Source: Lyophyllum atratum (Eukaryota; Basidiomycota; Agaricomycetes; Agaricales; Lyophyllaceae). Taken from it: a stretch of DNA of 64,000 nucleotides. Both the position numbers and the translations under genes were made by a program. Location of the stretch: contig JACGCN010000008.1 in the NCBI GenBank assembly GCA_014905825.1, positions 992,001 through 1,056,000 on the forward strand, written 5' to 3'. The notes under the pieces are model-generated. The model saw only the letters and a list, made by a program, of their open reading frames with translations. It was not told the DNA's origin and searched no databases. Of this stretch, positions 46,889 through 57,969 are shown in pieces (the first letter of the stretch is position 1; each line of letters starts with the position of its first letter).

Positions 46889-47275
46889 TAAAAGATTGGA
46901 CACAGTTTGGACTTGATCGGGTGGCTTTGTTATCAGAAGCGCGAGGAGATAGAACAGTCTGGGTCTGGGCTTGTTGGAGGACCCGGGAGACTGGTCTTCC
47001 TTTAAACAAGCAAAATCCCTGGATAGAAACAGAAATATAGGTAAAAATTGACACGAGCTCGATTGAGTAGAGCGTCGATGTCAGGTTTATGGAGACGCGA
47101 ACAATCACGTTTAACTTCATAGATGCACACTGACATACTATGTATCTGACTACTTAAAGGCAAACACAACGTTCTCTGCTATACAACTGCATGGAGGTTC
47201 GCCTCGACCTACGGAAGTAAAAGACATCAGCTAAAGGAACAGCGACGGTGGAGGGAATGATATACTCACAACCAA
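46889..47275. other. 3' flank of secreted family gene C
   Basis: 387 bp downstream of gene C (-). It includes sequence like the 3' region of genes A and B (a segment matching TTTAAGTAGTCAGATACA near 47,150) and a likely 3' UTR intron next to the stop. Confidence 0.5.
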
Positions 47276-48676
47276 TTAGTCAAGCTCGTCAATCTCGAAG
47301 TCGAAGTCGCGGGCATCCAGCTCCTCAATGAAGTCGCGTGCAACGGGTCCGTAAGGGTCGGCGATCACGCTCTGTGCTCTGTTCTTGCCTGTGATGGTGT
47401 CCTTGAACGCACCGAGGGCATGCATGAACCTGCCGCGAGCCTCAAGGTACTCCTCGACATCGCGAGCGTACACCTCATCTAACAACTCACGCGCCGCGAG
47501 ATCGTCCTCGAAGTCACGGGTGGAGAGCGAAGAGGCACGAGAGGATGACTTGGAAGACCGGCCAGCTTGTTTCTTGGCTTTCTTCGCTGCCCTCCTCGCC
47601 GCCTTCTCCTCTGCGGTCATGTCCTTCCACTTCTTGTGTCCGCTCCCATGGCCGGGATGATTGCTGCCACTTGCGTGCTGATGAGTAGCCGGCTCGACGG
47701 AGGCGGAGTCGGAGTCGAGGGAGGGAGTAGTAGTGGCATCGGTTTCGGTATCTTTGGGTCCACGGGCTGAGAGATATTCATAATCATCGAAGTCCCGGGC
47801 CCAGAGGTCTTCCTCGAAGGCACGAAGAGAAACGGAAGAGGCGCGAGACGATGACTTGGAAGAGCGGCCAGCTTGTTTCTTGGCCTTCTTCGCTGCCTTC
47901 CTCGCCGCCTTCTCCTCTGCGGTCATGTCCTTCCACTTCTTGTGACTGCTCCCGTGGCCGGGATGCTTGCTGCCACTCGCGTGCTGTGGAACGGCCGGTT
48001 CAGCGGATGGAGCGGACGGGGTGGTAGACTCAGGGGTCTCGGCATCGGTAAGTTCGCGCGCTGAGAGGTATTCATGATCATCGAAGTCCCGGGCCCAGAG
48101 GTCTTCCTCGAAGTCACGAGTAGAAAGGGAAGAGGCGCGAGACGATGACTTGGAAGATCGGCCAGCTTCTTTCTTAGCCTTCTTCGCTGCCTTCCTCGCC
48201 GCCTTCTCCTCTGCGGTCATGTCCTTCCACTTCTTGTGACCGCTCCCATGGCCGGGATGCTTGCTGCCACTCGCGTGCTCTGGCACGGGCGGTTCGGCGG
48301 ATGCAGCGGACGGGGTGGTAGACGCCGGGGGTTCGGCATCGGTGAGTTGGCGCGCTGAGAGGTAACCATGGTCGTCGTAGGCACGGGCCCAGAGGTCCTC
48401 GTCGAAGTCGCGAGAGGCAACGGAACGAGGGGAGGATTTGGAAGAGCCGCTAGCCTCCTGTTTCTTTGCCTTCCTCGCTGCTTTCAGCGCCTCCTTCTCC
48501 TCCGCGGTCACACCTTTCCATTTCTTCTGTGTGCTGGTGGACGTGGTGGCAGCATCGGTATCCTTAGGTCCACGGGCGGCGAGCGAAGAGTCAGAGGATG
48601 GTCGGGCGAAGGGGATGGCAGATGCTAGGGTGGCACCTCCGATGCATGCGACGATGATAGCTTGAGAGTATTTCAT
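47276..48676 (-). CDS. Secreted family protein C with four large internal repeats
   Basis: Uninterrupted 466-residue frame. Signal peptide MKYSQAIIVACIGGATLASA is nearly the same as in genes A and B, and the C-terminus (RDVEEYLEARGRFMHALGAF, later VARDFIEELDARDF, last residues DFEIDELD) is homologous to theirs. The middle is different: about four repeats of roughly 100 residues. Each repeat joins a lysine-rich helix (KKWKDMTAEEKAARKAAKKA), a Ser-rich segment (GRSSKSSSRASS), an acidic DLWARDFDDxEYLSAR motif, and a His/Gly/Ser linker (QHASGSKHPGHGSGHKKW). The alternation of strongly basic and acidic blocks is unusual for a secreted protein. Promoter and 3' flank also match A and B. Function unknown. 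Confidence 0.8.
   Translation of the reverse strand: MKYSQAIIVACIGGATLASAIPFARPSSDSSLAARGPKDTDAATTSTSTQKKWKGVTAEEKEALKAARKAKKQEASGSSKSSPRSVASRDFDEDLWARAYDDHGYLSARQLTDAEPPASTTPSAASAEPPVPEHASGSKHPGHGSGHKKWKDMTAEEKAARKAAKKAKKEAGRSSKSSSRASSLSTRDFEEDLWARDFDDHEYLSARELTDAETPESTTPSAPSAEPAVPQHASGSKHPGHGSSHKKWKDMTAEEKAARKAAKKAKKQAGRSSKSSSRASSVSLRAFEEDLWARDFDDYEYLSARGPKDTETDATTTPSLDSDSASVEPATHQHASGSNHPGHGSGHKKWKDMTAEEKAARRAAKKAKKQAGRSSKSSSRASSLSTRDFEDDLAARELLDEVYARDVEEYLEARGRFMHALGAFKDTITGKNRAQSVIADPYGPVARDFIEELDARDFDFEIDELD
47527..48540 (-). repeat. Tandem ~294-306 bp coding repeats in gene C
   Basis: The same landmark (GTCAT of the TAEEK-coding segment on the + strand) recurs at 47616, 47922 and 48216, giving spacings of 306 and 294 bp, with a more diverged unit near 48,505. 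Each unit encodes 98-102 residues and the frame is kept. Confidence 0.85.
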
Positions 48677-50047
48677 GATGATAAAGGATTAAATGAAGTG
48701 TGTGGAGGAGTTGGAAGTGATTGTAGCGTCAGACCTGCTAGACAGTTGGATAGGGTGAATTCTCAGACCTGCTGGGAGTTGGGATTTCAACATTCCATTG
48801 TGCTGGGCTTTATAGGTTGAATCCCGTCCATGACCGTTCGTGATGATCAAGGACGTTGGGAACAGGGTACGATGGATTACATCAGTGGCGTGCATAGCCG
48901 GAGGTCTCGATCGCCGCTACTTCCTAGCCCCGTTCTAACTTGTTTTCGCAAATTCGCAGACCAGCTAGAAATGAGAGTCACCGTAGTTATCACAACCAGT
49001 ACCTCTCCACAGTATGCAGAAAATCAGGCTCTGTGGGAATTTAATGTTCAAAGGTTTAACCATGCTCGACCAAAGGCATGTATATCCCTGCCAGTGGGCA
49101 GCAGTGGGCGTCTGTGATGACAGATGGCGTGTAACAGTTTCATGCGTAACAGCGGAACACGGGAACCAGCAGGAGCCCCACAGATACCACGGACATGGCT
49201 GGGCGAAACCGAAAAAGATGAGATCTTGGTACTGCCTTCATCGGCGGCGCAGAGCGCCGACACGCAGTTTCCGTGGCTGCAAGTATATCCTATCAGATTA
49301 TCAGATATGCATGTCCTAACTATAGAGCTTTTCATCGCCACTGACAAGTCCTTCTGCGCCAATGCCTGTATTTATTCATGGCAAGCAATCACAGTTAGCT
49401 GAAGAGCAGTAAAGCAGCAAGAAATAGAGTATGTGCGGTGATCATCGGTGGAAAGTCGGCCAGTTCGGGGCGCCCGTCGCGGTGATAATACAGGGCCAAC
49501 TCCGACGTCATTCCGAGTCCGCGCAGTAGTGCGGCGTGTTGTAGCACTGCCTTGTCCTCCATCTGCGTTGCTCCAGATTTCATGATTACTTAAAGAAGTT
49601 CATCGCAAAAAGAGCCTGTGAGTTCCGAGAAGTAGAAGGCGAGGGGATCCCAGAGCAAGTTCAAAACGCGCCGAGGCTGGAGCAGTGGATTCACTTTCAT
49701 CAGAAATAAGACTAAATGTACCTTATCCATGTTCAATGCTATTTGGGTGCCACGTATGATAAAAATACGCACCAGTCAAATAAATCGTGAATGATGTTGA
49801 TATGCAGAGTTCTATGCTGTTGATGGTATGAAGAGGTGCCGAATCCAATGTGTGGGGATATGCAGACAATAAGGTCTCAAATTTGACGACCCAGATGCAA
49901 GCTAGTTTGAGTAACGCTGATTTTCACCATTCCAAGCATAATCAGTGTCATATGATGGATACCTGATCCCTTCTGCGCAAATATCCAGCCCATTCCTAAT
50001 AATACCAAGCATAAAATATCCATGAAATCAGCCGCATTGGAGACGGA
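48677..50047. other. Promoter of gene C and intergenic region
   Basis: The first ~140 bp next to gene C match the promoters of A and B, including the TATA box listed separately. The rest has no recognised gene. A 62-codon minus-strand frame (49395-49583, starting MKSGATQMEDKAVLQHAALL) has plausible coding composition and a hydrophobic C-terminus but no other support. Confidence 0.45.
48808..48814 (-). promoter_or_regulatory. TATA box of secreted-protein gene C
   Basis: TATAAAG on the minus strand, about 135 bp before the ATG of gene C. This is the same spacing as in genes A and B, within homologous promoter sequence. Confidence 0.6.
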
Positions 50048-50784
50048 TTACTTCAACCCATACTTGTTCCAATACTCACGCATCCCCTCTAGCTCCTTCT
50101 CCATCCCATTTTTCTCCAACCACACAAGTAAGTCACGCATCTTTAAAATTGACATTACTTGCCCCTCCCCGACCAAGCTCTCAATCTCCTTCACAGTGCT
50201 GCTCACACCGTCCTGGCCAACCTCCTCGCGGTCCAAGGCCTGAACAACGCCGACAACTTGTCCGCCTGCTCGTTGCACCGTCTCAATCGCACCGCGTACG
50301 GCCTTGCCAGATGTCATCACGTCGTCGAGGATAACGACGCGCTTGCCAGCGACGGGCACACCGACCATATTCCCACCCTCGCCGTGGTCCTTCACCTCTT
50401 TACGGTCATATGCGAACCCAACATCGATACCATGTGCGGTGTGTAGGACCAGGGCAGTCGTCGATGCGAAAGGAATTCCCTTGTACGCAGGGCCGAAGAG
50501 AACATCAAATTGGGGCAGCGTATCCGTAGGGGAGGCGAACGCCTTCGCTATGGTGGCTGCATAGGCGCTGGAGAGTGCAGCGAGTATAGGGCCGGTGTTG
50601 AGCAGCCCGGCATTAAAGAAGTAAGGGGAGATGCTGGGCGGACTGATTAGGAGAGCGATGGGGTGATGGCGAAGGGCGCGTACCGGCCGGATTTGAGCGT
50701 GAATGATCCAAATTTGAGGGCATCTACCGACATGGCCTGTTCAATGAGGCCAGTCTGATACGGTTGGAGAGATGCGGGGGACAT
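50048..50784 (-). CDS. URA5: Orotate phosphoribosyltransferase
   Basis: Converts orotate and PRPP to orotidine 5'-phosphate in pyrimidine synthesis, in the cytosol. Starts MSPASLQPYQTGLIEQAMSV at 50784. One intron (about 50,690-50,645) splits the substrate-binding KSGR|ISPYFFNAG segment and splices in frame. LFGPAYKGIPFA is the flexible-loop region, and VVILDDVMTSGKAVR is the PRPP-binding motif of type I phosphoribosyltransferases. It ends MREYWNKYGLK with TAA at 50050-50048. Normal family length at about 230 residues. Divergent from the potassium channel gene, 263 bp apart. Confidence 0.96.
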
Positions 50785-51047
50785 GGTGGCGCGATATCAG
50801 GTTATCTAAATCTTGAACGATGTTTGAAAAAGTTTCTACTTTAGAAATGGAAAATCTAATCTAATCTGATCCTGAACCCCCTGGTTTGGTTGGGACGTCA
50901 ACCGCTTGGCGCCGAGGATAGACATCTCCATAACTGTCTCCCACTGTCATGTCAGCCCTGAGCAGCCTTCTTTAGTTTGGAATTCGAGCTCAGTGCGCAC
51001 AATCCTCTCACAAGACTCATACGTCTGTAACAGAGCGTCACCTTTGG

Positions 51048-54000
51048 ATGCTGCTGCCTTTGAACGCAGCCTACCACTTCTTCGCTCCCAAACGAAACCG
51101 ACAGCAGCCTGATCCAGAGAAAGGCCCGAATCCAGAGCCAGAGAGAGTTGACAACGCATCGTCAAACCCAGGCAATGCGCCCACAGCTGAGAAGGGCAAG
51201 TCCAGCCCCAGGAGCAACCCAGGCAATGCGCCCCCAGCTGAGGAGGGCGAGTCCAGCCCCGCGAGCAACGACAATGATGAAAATGAAGAGGACCCAACAT
51301 CGGACCAGGACGACGATGAAATTATCAACGAGCTGGAACGTGAAGAATACCCCGACTCCGACCAGCCACGACGCAAGCGGCGCCTCTCAGGCCTTAGCGC
51401 GCTCTCCACCTCCTCCTGGTGGTCGCGTACGAAGGGCATGCTGGATCCACGGACTTCGGAGACGGATCTCGAGTCGTACGTACCTCGATATAGGTACCTG
51501 CCCATCTTGGCCGGTGTCGTCATTCCATTCTCTATTCTTCTGGAGATCCCAGGCTTGACAGAGGACTGGTATATCCGCACCGCGAATGGCCAGACCGTGG
51601 AGATCCGTAAGAACACTGCGATATTAGACGTTGGCCTAGCGTTCAGTATGGCGTTCGCGGCGCTGGCGAATCTATGCTTGATAGTGAGATTTATGGAGAA
51701 GGGGATTATGAGGATGACGATTTTTTGTGTCCTATTTTTGACTATCCATGGTGGGTGCTAGATTGGTCGCACAACACATTTATCTTATCCCTTCGGCCTC
51801 CGTCCAGACATAATCAATATCGTAACTGTGACTACATTCGGTGTTGAACACCGTTTCGACGATGGTTTTACCTATGGCCAGGCTTTTTGGCTGACCGTTT
51901 GCTCGACCGCCGTGTCTACTCTGGTCAACGTCACGTTAATTGTAGATTGTATTCGTACACCCGATTTTGCGACATCAGGTAGGGTTATACTCCTTTTTGT
52001 GCTCAAGAGCCTCAACTCGAAAAACGACTAGGCAGTGGCTTGACGCGCAAGCAAAGGACCCTCGTCATCAGTGTCATAACATTATTAACTTACATTGCCT
52101 TGGGTGCACTTGTTGAGACTTTCCTACTCGAGCTCACTTTTATAAACGCCCTCTATTTCACAGTGGTCACCATCGAGACAATAGGTATGTCTCGACCCTC
52201 TCTCGGTCGACCTGCTAACATAATTGTGGACTCATTCCAGGGTTTGGCGAGATCGCTCCAAAGTCTGCTGGCGCGCGCGGTTTCACCGCCATCTACGCCA
52301 TTATTGGCATCATCAATCTCGCAGTCACGGTCGGCCTGACACGTGAAGCCGTTCTTGAAGGCGTCGAGGTTGGATATCGCAAGCGCCTCAAGGCCGTGCG
52401 CGAACGACGTAAGAGACTTCAGCACGAGCGCCGCGTCTGGTCGCGCTGGCGTTCCGCGGTCGAGTGGCGTCTCCGCAGCGCAGGAAAGCCTGTGTGGGTC
52501 AAAGGCTCCCCACGCATACGACAGAACTCGTGCGCATTCATCCGTGTGCTCGATCGGATATGGCCGACTCTCACCGACGAGGGCCTGTGTCGCGAGTTTG
52601 CCCAGTATAAGCATATCGCGGGGTATGGGCACTATCCGCACCCGCGTGGCATGCGACTCAACATCGAGGCTCTCAGCTGGCCGGAACTGGAGGCTGCGGC
52701 TATGGAGGCAGGTGTGCCTTTGCGGTACTTGCTGCCTGAGGGTTTCAAGCCAAAAAAGCAGAAGGAGACCAAGGATAAGGAGAAGGATAAGGAAAAGGAA
52801 AAGGACCATGACAATACTGCCCAGATACCTGGCACTAACAACCCGAGGATTGTGCCTCCTGAGCTCGAAGGCATACCTCCAACACATGCTCGTCTGGGAC
52901 ACATGATCGTGATGCTTGGTAACTTTGCGCTGGCGATGAATCAGTCGTCTTTTGAAAAGGTTCCAAAGCCAGGTGAGCGCCACGTGAGGCGGGGGCATAA
53001 GGCGGCGCGGCATAAGCCACAACGCACGGCCGCACAGCAATATCAAGAGCTGAGGGCCAGCGTGGAGCAAGAGGAAAAATGGGCATTTTATGTGCGGTTG
53101 ACTTTGGTTTTGCTTGTGTTCTTTGCGTTCTGGACGATTGGGTCTGCAATATTCATGACAACAGAGAAATGGTCGTATGGTACCGCGATCTACTTCTGTG
53201 AGTTGCGGCCTCGGACGCATGTCGTTGAGGCTCATATGTTACCGACAGGTTTTATTGCATTCACGACTATAGGATATGGTAATAAATCACCCACATCTTT
53301 CGGCATAATATATACTCACACTCTTCTTGGTAGGCGACCTGACGCCGCAAACTCCCGCAGGTCGTGCTATCTTTGTTTTCTGGGCTCTTATGGGTGCTGG
53401 AACGATGACAATATTGATATCCAGTATACAATCAAATTTTTCTCACCTGTCTCATTAACTTATGTGCGTCATCTACAGTCCTATCTGAAGCATGGTCATC
53501 CCACTACAAGAATCTCGTCCGCCCTGATATTGTCCACCAAACTGTAAATCGGTACAAGGAACGCCATAGACAGCCTCACCCAACATCACCATCTTCCACC
53601 CTCGCCCCCACAAGCCCCCCTGATACTGGCAGAACGTATGTCGACGCTTCTTCGCCGACTACTGCCAAGACCAGTGTCGAAGAGTCGCAGAAACGCGTTG
53701 ATGGTCACCTCAAGTCATTTCCTGAGAGAGTTCTGAGGGAGGCGCGGACTGCTGACGAGAATGTGAAGTATCTGGCGGCGCCGCAGGCTATGGATCCCCA
53801 TCAGGAGTCTATACCGGAGAGCTTGAAGCAGTTAATGGATGAGGTGGCCGGGGTAGAGAAGTTTGCTGAAAGGGTCAAGGATGAGATTCTGAAAGATCCG
53901 AACGCACGGCATGTGAGTTACCCCTAACTACCTGTGTACATCATAACATGCTCAATTTTGTTTCTTGCATTGTTTTGCCCAGGAATTGCTCACCATCAGC

Positions 54001-54250
54001 GTCGAAAGTGAGTTCCCGTATCGTACATGACCAAAGCTGATGAGCCTTACTACATACTACAGAGGCTCTGAGGACCATAATGCAGATTGCAGAGGAAGCT
54101 ATCAATGCTATGAGAGAACGGGAACGCCTAAACCAACTTCAGGAAGAAGTCGCACAACCGGGTGGTGATACCTCAATGCAACGAGAACAGGAACACAGCA
54201 TCCGCCGCCGCCAGGTCACTTCGCCTGGTCCCTCGGTGGAGGCTGGATGA
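51048..54250 (+). CDS. TOK1: TOK-type outward-rectifying two-pore potassium channel
   Basis: Plasma membrane K+ channel with eight predicted membrane helices and two pore loops, a layout found only in fungi. Starts MLLPLNAAYHFFAPKRN. A disordered acidic N-terminus with a 17-residue repeat pair precedes the first helix (LPILAGVVIPFSILLEI). Pore 1 reads VTIETIGFGEIAPKS when spliced (intron near 52,185-52,240). A long cytoplasmic stretch with a Lys/Glu-rich run (about 52,750-52,810) follows, then a helix (LVLLVFFAFWTIGSAIF) and pore 2, AFTTIGYGDLTPQTPAG, also crossed by an intron near 53,277. The C-terminus is long and charged, ending SVEAG with TGA at 54248. Two GFG/GYG filters confirm the assignment. 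Shares a 263 bp divergent promoter with URA5. Confidence 0.93.
51162..51263 (+). repeat. Two 51-nt in-frame repeats in TOK1 N-terminus
   Basis: Consecutive 51-nt units encode SNPGNAPTAEKGKSSPR and SNPGNAPPAEEGESSPA in the disordered cytoplasmic N-terminus. Confidence 0.85.
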
Positions 54251-54769
54251 CGAATGTCGACAACATGACCATGTACGGGTGCGCCCCTTGTATTCATCAG
54301 GATTTCAACTTGGCAATTCGAATATCCGGGTATGGCTGCGCGGATGTGAACAGACTTAGGTTTGGTGGATAACTGCTGATGTTGGCATCAATTGTAATTT
54401 AAGAATTGCGCTGAAGGAATCCTAGGCCGTAATTGTACTACCAGGATGGTTAGAAGGTGTACTTATAATTACCCGTGAAAGGAGTGTTCTTAGTTAGGTT
54501 TGGAACTCAAGAAGAGCTTGGAGTTCTGGAACGGGCGAATAGAGTCCCAGGCTTGAGTCTCCCTCGGCGTCGGCGCGTCGCGACTCGCAAACACGGGCCA
54601 CTCGTGCCAACATTATTGGCGCGTTGTTTACCAGTATTTAGTACGCGTCACTGCGGGAACGTAAAAAGTATGTAGCCCATTTCACGGTAATAACTCCAGC
54701 CATAGCCGATTCTACATGAAATAGCAACCGTCATCATATCTGAATATTCGACTTGATAACATCGGCCAT
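54251..54769. other. Convergent intergenic region between TOK1 and GMC gene
   Basis: 519 bp of 3' flanks. Contains one ACGCGT (about 54,642). No gene recognised. Confidence 0.5.
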
Positions 54770-57242
54770 CTAAAGTCCGAATGGTAAATCATGCGTACCG
54801 TCATCGTTAATATTTCCACTTACCTTCTCCGCAATTGCGTATAGTGTAGCTTGTGGATGAGTCGCGATCTGGATAGGCAGAATGGAAGCGTCGACCTGTT
54901 CCGGCGTCAGCCAGGAAATATCGAGGACTGTCTCATGGATACGTACCACGCGTAAATTCTCTGTCCCGTAAACCTTCAATTCCGCATCGACACAACCTCC
55001 TGCCTCACGTGGAAGCATACTGGCCGTTGCAACGGGATGGTATGTGCTTCCAACCGTCTTGCGTATGTACTCTATAAGTTCCTCGTCAGTCTGAATGTTC
55101 TTTCCAGGTGAAACCTCGCTATCGATATGGTCCTTGAGAGGGTCAGTGCTGTATATTTCCCTAAGCATCCTGTAACCTTTGACGAGGATTTTCAGATCGG
55201 TCTCGTTGTCCAAGACGTTGATGTCAATCTCTGGAGCCGCAGTGGGATCATTGGAGGTGATATGCACAGATCCCCGGCTAAAGGGGTGCAGAAGGATAGC
55301 GGAAGAGGACATATAGTTGACATCTGGCGCTGGCTCTGCCACAGTTCCAGGCATGAACCGGTCGAAGGCGTTGATCCTACCGTGACATTAGGCTGCGTTG
55401 CAAGGATGACCAACTCGACATACTCAAGGAAAGGTACACTGTCGTTCTTGACCCATTCCTTCTGAATGCTAAACGACGGTGTATCAGGGAGCTTAAGATC
55501 CTTGACCGAGTTCGCAATTTCTCCATCCGTGTCAAAGTCTTTGAATGGCAGGAATGCAAATGCAGACGGTAAAGCGGATAACATCCCGCCCCTGCTGGTC
55601 CTACTGCGATAACCCTTTATTCATCAGACAACAAAAGACACGGAGGGACATACTATATCTCTTCTTGTTTCTTAGCAAAGCTGGGATCTCGCATATTTTC
55701 CCATGTCTCGTGTCCAGGAATCAGTTTGGCGGTATACGTAGCAGTGACATGCTCCTGTGTAAGCATCTATGATGTCGTTTGCTTTCGCTACATTTGCATC
55801 ACTGACCTCTGGTTACAGGTTAGATCTCATCGATATGGATATTGGGAGAACATACGAAGGTTGTTACCGACACCGGGTAAGTCGACGACGACTGGAATGC
55901 CATGCTTGTTCAAAACCTTGGGGTCTCCGATGCCTAATGATAACTCGTGAGTAGTGTTCGAGGCTAAACCCAAGGCTTGCTTGCCAGATAATTCAAGGAT
56001 CTGCGGTGTTTGGTAACTACCGCAACATATTATGACTTCCTTTTTTGCCTGTATCGTCTGGAGTATCCCGTCTTTAAGAAACTCGACTCCGGTCGCGACG
56101 ACGAGGTCCTTCGCAGACGTCAATATTCTAGCTGCGTGAGCGCCAGTGATGATTTGTAGATTAGCTCGCGATTTATTGGGCTCGTAGTACGCCTATGTGT
56201 ATGAGGTCGGTTGGGCACCGAATGGGGGGTTGTCACACTTACGGAAGCTGCTGAACTTCGAATGGAATTACGGTCAATGGTCTTAGTGCTGATCCAGAGG
56301 CCTGTGTCATCGCCATCATTCTGTGTACGGGGCATCAGCACAGGTCGAAAGGCAAGATATCAATCCTACGGGGTCCGGATTGTACTGAATGCCACGAAAT
56401 TTGACGGCTTCTAGCCAGGGCATTGCAATAGGGTCTAACCAATGAGGCACAGTTCTCTGTATGGGTCCCGAAGCACCTTGATACTTTTGGTCAAATTTCA
56501 GTCCGTATTTTGCGGCGGCTTCCTCATTATACACCAGCGTTTCGGACTAGACTGATTTCAGCATTGTTATATGTAATTAGCGTTCTTGGCTTTGACCTTT
56601 TGGAAGTATGGAAGAAGATCAGTCCAACCCCACCGCGAAGATCCTAGCTTTCCGAACGCTACCAGAACCTTCAGAGCACGGACAAGTTAATTCAAATTTC
56701 TTTGTCTTACCATCATACTCGGTTGACGAGGCACTACCAATCGGCAATCGTTAGAGGGTATGAGATGAATTGACTAGTGACGTACCGGTTGACTTCCATA
56801 AAGTTCAGCTATCGAGCGTTCAGGACCGCTGCACCAAACGCAGCTATGCAAAGGACCTACCAAACTGCTGCCACCAACACCTTTGCCTCTACAGAAGGGT
56901 CGATCAAAATTCAAGCTCATGGAGGTGACTCGAATGTGTTGCTCACCTGGGAAGATACATGGAACGTCCGCCCAGGTGCTTCTGAGGAGAGCTGAAGAAT
57001 GCCCAATCCTTATCAGGATTACCAAGGTTGTTAACGATGTATGCTTATCATCCATCGTGAGATTTGGCTGCGAAGGAATTCAGATACTTATACTTACCAG
57101 GCGTGTCGAGGTTCTCATCGTGGAATTTGTCTCCACCTGCCTCGAGGACCGTAACGGTTACCGTCGGATCTTCTGACAGCCTCACTGCCAGAGCAGTGCC
57201 AGTGAGACCAGCGCCGACAACAACGTAGTCTGCAGATAACAT
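54770..57242 (-). CDS. GMC-family FAD oxidoreductase (alcohol oxidase/dehydrogenase type)
   Basis: Flavoenzyme that oxidises alcohols. The start MLSADYVVVGAGLTGTALAV at 57242 goes straight into the FAD-binding Rossmann motif, so there is no signal peptide, unlike secreted aryl-alcohol oxidases. Spliced landmarks are LYLDxxx-type LEAGG, LGNPDKDWAFFSSPQ, MYLPRGKGVGGSSLNFM (GMC signature 1), GWTDLLPYFQKSETL, QTPQILELSGIGDP (signature 2), and YHPVATASMLPRE plus THPQATLYAIAEK with the two active-site histidines. About a dozen introns. Two are unusual: a GC-AG intron inside LSG|IGDP (55984-55934), and an apparent 2-nt exon at 55807-55808 needed to read NNLQEH. It lies next to a terpene synthase and a P450, suggesting it modifies a terpene. 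Confidence 0.85.
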
Positions 57243-57969
57243 GATATTTCGCTCGGTGTAGTGACGATGGTTTGACAGCCAGGGAAAGGGTGCTCAGAAC
57301 CTGCCTTCCTGACCCAGCTTTTTTAGAAGCAACGGTCAAACCTTCCCACAGAGAAATCCGCATGAGACGGATTCGAAGCCTAGCTGCGTAGTGATCATCG
57401 AATGCTTCCTGATTATCTTACGCCCGCCGACGTCTGTACTAGAAACCGAGATCACCAAGGCGGTAATGGCATGTTTGAGTAGCACAGTTCGTTGACAATG
57501 GAACGATCAGGCAGAACGGACAGAGATGGAAAGATGCAGACTCCACTTCACGCTTACGACAGATAACCGCCCACAAAAACTTCCATTATGATCGCTCAGA
57601 CCCGGGGACATCGGTAAGTCGCAGAACCATTTCACCATCATGATTCGTATATGATTTGAGGCAGTGGCTCGCTACATAGCGAAGACGCCCCGAACGCGTG
57701 CAGTTACGGTTCATCCTGCTTCCTGATCATGTCTCATCGATTCGTAACGGAAACCTGGAAATTGACCGGCGACAGAAATCAGGTGTGATTTTCCTCCGAC
57801 GACAAAAGGGAAATGTAACATAACAGACCCAAGAAGTGCTCGTTGTTTATTGTCTGTTAGCGATAAGCAGTCCAGGAGCATGGCAGGCCATGCAAGAATG
57901 GAAGAATGAATGGGTGCTGGAATGATAGCATAAATATATATATATGTACCGATGCCGCAAACAAGTCTG
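57243..57969. other. Intergenic region between GMC gene and terpene synthase
   Basis: 727 bp containing the GMC promoter and the terpene synthase 3' UTR. A short (TA)n run lies at about 57,931-57,944. No gene recognised. Confidence 0.5.

Noticed and set aside
47616..48220. Regularly spaced repeats considered as a CRISPR-like or satellite array
   Set aside because: The units are long (~300 bp), lie fully inside one open reading frame and keep codon phase, so they are protein repeats.
52153..53235. 360-codon open frame on the minus strand
   Set aside because: It lies antisense to TOK1 exons, begins with a non-ATG codon and has no recognisable domain; the plus-strand frame carries the conserved channel sequence.
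57930..57945. (TA)n run as a possible mobile-element target or terminator
   Set aside because: Short simple repeat in an intergenic region, no inverted repeats or transposase nearby.
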